Position numbers and translations under genes: made by a program. From Gari tellinella (taxonomy: Eukaryota; Mollusca; Bivalvia; Cardiida; Psammobiidae): DNA of 64,000 nt. Below the pieces are notes generated by a model. The model did no database searches, was not told the origin of the DNA, and saw nothing but the letters and a program-made list of their open reading frames with translations. This document shows, piece by piece, positions 60,916 to 64,000 of the stretch. Location of the stretch: assembly GCA_922989275.2 (NCBI GenBank), contig OV277866.1, positions 30,583,246 through 30,647,245 of the forward strand, written 5' to 3'. Every line of letters starts with the position of its first letter. The stretch's first letter is position 1.

Positions 60916-61148
60916 GCAGATTGTGCTCTAAGGCAAATTCTGCTTTACTTTCAACCTGCTTCAAAATAATGATCCCCTGTCTACAATTAGAAACAGATTC
61001 TGGGGTAATGGGTTAAAATTCACAAAGGTTGTCTGTACTCTCGACCTGCAATGTTGGATTTCCTTATTTAGACCGAGAGAGGTGCCTGCGATATTTCAGG
61101 TCTGTCAAACTAGGTCAGCAATGATTGAGATTACATCTATATATGTCC

Positions 61149-61335
61149 CAGGGCGCCAGATAAGGGGAGTATTTCAAAAACTAAAATCTTTATTTCTGCT
61201 CTAAACCCTATGTTGTCACTACTCATTAGAATTGTCCCGGAGAGACGATTCTAATGAGTGACAAGGAACACCATGGGATTTTGTGCTAAAATAAGTTCGA
61301 AAATGTTGGATTTGTGCAGTTTATTTGGAGCCCTG
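61149..61335 (+). mobile_element. Family B, complete
   Basis: CAGGGCGCCAGATAAGGGGAG..TTTATTTGGAGCCCTG, flanked by TATGTC(C) and TATGTC. The stem is interrupted by ACAAGG in the right arm. Confidence 0.85.
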
Positions 61336-61389
61336 TATGTCTAAAGGTTAGTTCTTTTCCTCCCACACTGCCAACAGTGCAACAAGTAT

Positions 61390-61641
61390 TCAACCCATTC
61401 CCCCATAAATATGCCCTTTAATGTCTATAATCTATTCCTCTACTGAAGAAAATAGTTCACTTTTATGTAGTCATGAATTTGAATCGAAATAAAAAATTTT
61501 TGTATCCTAGCAGATAATAGCTTAAAGCATGCTGAAAATAAAGCAGAATGTGCCTTAAGGTGCATTCTGCTTTATTTTCAACCTACCTTATGTGGTCATC
61601 TATCATCAAAACTAGGAACAGGCTATGGAGTACAGGGTTAA
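61390..61641 (+). mobile_element. Family A, full length
   Basis: TCAACCCATTCCCCCATAAATATG..GGCTATGGAGTACAGGGTTAA, tip GTGCCTTAAGGTGC. The left TTAA is mutated to TTCAA. Confidence 0.88.
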
Positions 61642-61925
61642 GAGAAGGAATAGACACAATGTATTCCAATTCCAATTTCAGTTTTGAGGAGGAAAGGGTT
61701 TAGGCATCATACTAGTCACTATTAAGCCACAATCTTTTCTCAAAATATTTAAAGTATTCATACGAAAATTCAGCATTGTATCTGTTAATAGAATTACCAG
61801 ATGGCTGAAAGAAATGTGAACTGAAACAAAAGGGGTAAGGGTCATGACTTACCAGGTGACTGACTTCCAGGGTGAAGCTTAACCTTTTTCGGCGGAGCTG
61901 GTCTGATTTCTCATTGAGCCTCAAA

Positions 61926-61935
61926 CCTTATATGG
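61926..61935. promoter_or_regulatory. CArG-box match
   Basis: CCTTATATGG fits CC(A/T)6GG, the SRF/MADS-box site. CCAAT lies at 61941-61945. On the minus strand this reads ATTGG, then CATATAAGG, a TATA-like order. One match per few tens of kb is expected by chance. Confidence 0.35.
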
Positions 61936-62421
61936 CCCAACCAATCGTGAATGACCAGAAATGAAAGCTTAAGGACACGTGCTTAAAATCGAATAGTCTG
62001 ATTGGGTAGCGGTTAGACTTGACTACTGACTTTTACAAATTAGTAAAAATAAGAGACACAGACTGTTATAGGCTGATTTGCTATGTAGCGGTACCAGTAG
62101 TAAACACGACTTTCCGCTACTGCTAGTGAGTTATAACCGAGACATTTTACGTGTCCCGACCGTTAGGTAGTGATTTGAATGACATAGTGTTTCTATTTTA
62201 AGATATGACATATTGTCTCAAGTTCGGCAATGATTTGATGCGTTCTGCAAATCAGAACGAAATTGTTCATAACAGAATTAATCATAATTTTCATCTAGTA
62301 CCAAGTATATGAAAAAGAAAGAATAGCAGTAACAATTCAGTGAGATTACGAGAAAACGTTTGACGGTCGAAAAGATTTCGAGCATGATGGGTATTTTTTG
62401 TGTTAACACCGTTTTCCTCCA

Positions 62422-62431
62422 GCGCATGCGC
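62422..62431. promoter_or_regulatory. NRF1-like palindrome
   Basis: GCGCATGCGC followed by AA is the core of the NRF1 motif, found at many metazoan promoters. The surroundings are CpG-poor apart from ACGCGATCGC at 62473. Confidence 0.4.
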
Positions 62432-63487
62432 AACTCTGTGACCTCAAATGTAAACAAACCGTGATTTTTTTAACGCGATCGCAATCTCTTGGTTAAATGC
62501 GAAAACCCAACAACACGTATCTAGATACCTAAAACGTACATTGCTACACTTTGTAGATATTTTTATAATAAATCAGAACATAGAACTATAACTCTACAAG
62601 ACAAATTCCATACACGAATTCTTGAAGTATTTACCCACAGAAATTATACACATTTTGTATAATTCCGTGATTTACCGGTGGCAACATGAATTTCTCATTT
62701 GAGGGGTCGTTTCAAACAATTCATATTCGGCATATTTCGGGGGTGCTTTCCAAAAATCTCAAATCAAAATCAGGTAAACAATCAAACCATATTTAAAGTA
62801 TAAACAACTAACAAAAGAGCACACACATACGAATTTTAGTAATTTATGGTATCTACAAATTACAAAATAAAAATGATACACGTAGGTCTAGACATGGAAG
62901 TATAATTCCGTGATCTAGATCTGTCTTTAAAAATTCTCATCACTTTCAGTCACATCCTAGGAAGAAGTAAGTGCAATTCAATTGGCTTATAAAGATGGAA
63001 GTGGAAATTTGACACCCCCCACGTGAACCAAGCAGTAGATCCATGTGCAAACTGTACCATCTGTCAAGAATTTTCAAGTAAATCTCTCTACAACCACCTC
63101 TGAAAAAGTACTTATTGATGGAATAAAAACAGCTGACAACTTGCAGCAAAATGTAGCCCGATCAAAAGCATAAACGTGTGTAAATGCTCTCTGCTGTACT
63201 TTCACCTTCAGTCTTTGAGAGACCAACTGCCTTTACAAACTAATGATTAACCTCAGATCCAGTAGTTTAATGATTGCAAAAACTCATTCTTGGCGACTCT
63301 CAAGACCTTCAGTCTTTGATTATATGTATGTGGTCGTAGATTACTGCGCGTGTCTTATTAGATAAATATTAAGCTTAATATCCTGATTTACCATCCTATT
63401 TATTGCAACTTGGATAAAATCAAGTCCATGTACATCATTACCTTCACCACCCATTCCGCCGAATATCTTTTTTAAAGATATTTCTTG

Positions 63488-63731
63488 TTTACCCTGAAAC
63501 TTCCTATGAATGCCAGTTTCCAATTTAGTCTAGCCCATTTTTGACAATTTTAGGTTATTTTTAACAATGTATTGCAATATTACAAACAGTGCAGACCCTG
63601 ATCAGAGGGCTCAAGGAGCCCTCTGATCTGGGTCTTCACTGTTTGCTATATGACAAAGGTATTAATTCACAGGTACACTGTTTGCAAAGAATGCAATATA
63701 TATAGGCATGACTCAGGTTTCAAAGGGTTAA
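63488..63731 (+). mobile_element. Family H, left TTAA lost
   Basis: GTTTACCCTGAAACTTCC..CATGACTCAGGTTTCAAAGGGTTAA, hairpin AACAGTGCAGACCCTGATCAGAGGGCTC..GAGCCCTCTGATCTGGGTCTTCACTGTT. Confidence 0.85.
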
Positions 63732-63894
63732 AAGGGGTTTGGTTTCCCAATGAATGACACCGACGGGGTAGGTATCATAATGTCTATCTGACAATAGTGA
63801 ACTCCCACTATAATTACTCCATTTCAAAATAGGGTTTGAAGTGTAGCATTTGCCCAAAGATGGTTTCAGCGTCATAAGGCTACATCACTCATTG

Positions 63895-64000
63895 ATCCAT
63901 TAAACTTTAAAGTTTCCAATTAAGTTTAGTCCATTTCGTTGTATTTTGAGGTGTTTTTACAACATACTTTAAAACGATGAACAATGCAAACCCTGATCAG
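63895..64000 (+). mobile_element. Family H, cut by window end
   Basis: AAACTTTAAAGTTTCCAATTAAG..TAGTCCATTTCG..AACAATGCAAACCCTGATCAG. Continues beyond the window. Confidence 0.7.

Larger units (their letters stand above)
60278..61016 (+). mobile_element. Outer A holding two inner A copies
   Basis: Segments 60278-60318 (TTAACCCCTTTACTTCATAG..CATTAA), 60568-60663 (ATTCAATTCC..GGAATGTGCAAC..TTAAAGCAGGTTGAAAG) and 60916-61016 (GCAGATTGTGCTCTAAGGC..ATTCTGGGGTAATGGGTTAA) join into one A of about 240 bp. Both interruptions are at TTAA. Confidence 0.88.
61642..63487. other. Longest repeat-poor stretch
   Basis: No member of the recognised families lies here. No coding frame is convincing: minus frames at 61712-61924, 62946-63149 and 63341-63523 are 60-70 codons. 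A CArG-like box, an NRF1-like site and a splice-donor-like GTAAGT on the minus strand (plus 61847-61852) make it the best place to look for a host regulatory region or first exon. Confidence 0.4.

Overview
The window reads as non-coding invertebrate nuclear DNA, most probably from a bivalve mollusc. It is AT-rich, no open reading frame exceeds about 126 codons, none resembles a known protein, and almost all recognisable structure is repeats. The bivalve call rests on remembered motifs: arrays of the GACCTAGTTTTTGACC type, elements with GCTCACCT/AGGTGAGC ends, and tRNA-type SINEs with a CTTGAGCAAGAC body. No host gene, rRNA or intact tRNA could be supported. The window is probably intergenic or a large intron.

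Repeat families, named here for convenience. A: TTAA-flanked, piggyBac-type MITE, about 250 bp, ends CCC(A/T)TTACCCCATA, central GCAGG..CCTGC hairpin, roughly 50 copies or fragments. H: TTAA-flanked, about 250 bp, ends CTCTTTCCTCCCTGAAA and CCTAGGGTTCAAAGGG. P: TTAA-flanked, ends CTCTTTGCATGCT, with GGATCC-containing hairpins. B: about 190 bp, ends CAGGGCTCCAGATAAG, 5-6 bp target duplications, near-perfect central palindrome, 20 copies. N and O: TA-flanked Tigger/pogo-type MITEs starting CAGTCGAACTTC. L: about 280-600 bp, rich in TTCTAGAA and TTCATGAA, often with inner tandem repeats. C, D, E and J: Helentron/HINE-like (bivalve 'pearl'-like) elements with subterminal inverted repeats and a 3' stem-loop. 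F: 4 kb element with repeated CAACGT-type end motifs. I: hAT-type MITE with 8-bp duplications and an internal tRNA-like sequence. V: TA-flanked 484-bp MITE. R, S, K, W and Y: smaller families seen two or more times. Also present are two tRNA-derived SINEs and one 51-bp minisatellite.

Layout. 0-14 kb: A, B, P and L copies around N at 3.9-5.0 kb. 14-28 kb: dense A and B copies, a 51-bp TTAA-bounded array at 18.5-19.2 kb and the minisatellite at 22.9-23.7 kb. 29.0-36.7 kb: one nested stack, A containing H and C, C containing E, E containing F, F containing P, B and H. 37-50 kb: A copies, an L array split by another element (40.6-42.1 kb) and a SINE inside A. 50-61 kb: D, an H carrying I, A inside O, C inside B, and a triple A-in-A nest at 60.3-61.0 kb. 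61.6-63.5 kb is the longest stretch with few recognised repeats and holds candidate regulatory motifs.

The elements do not form a pathway. Their value is as an insertion record: several filled/empty site pairs inside the window prove element boundaries, TTAA targeting by A and H, and relative ages.
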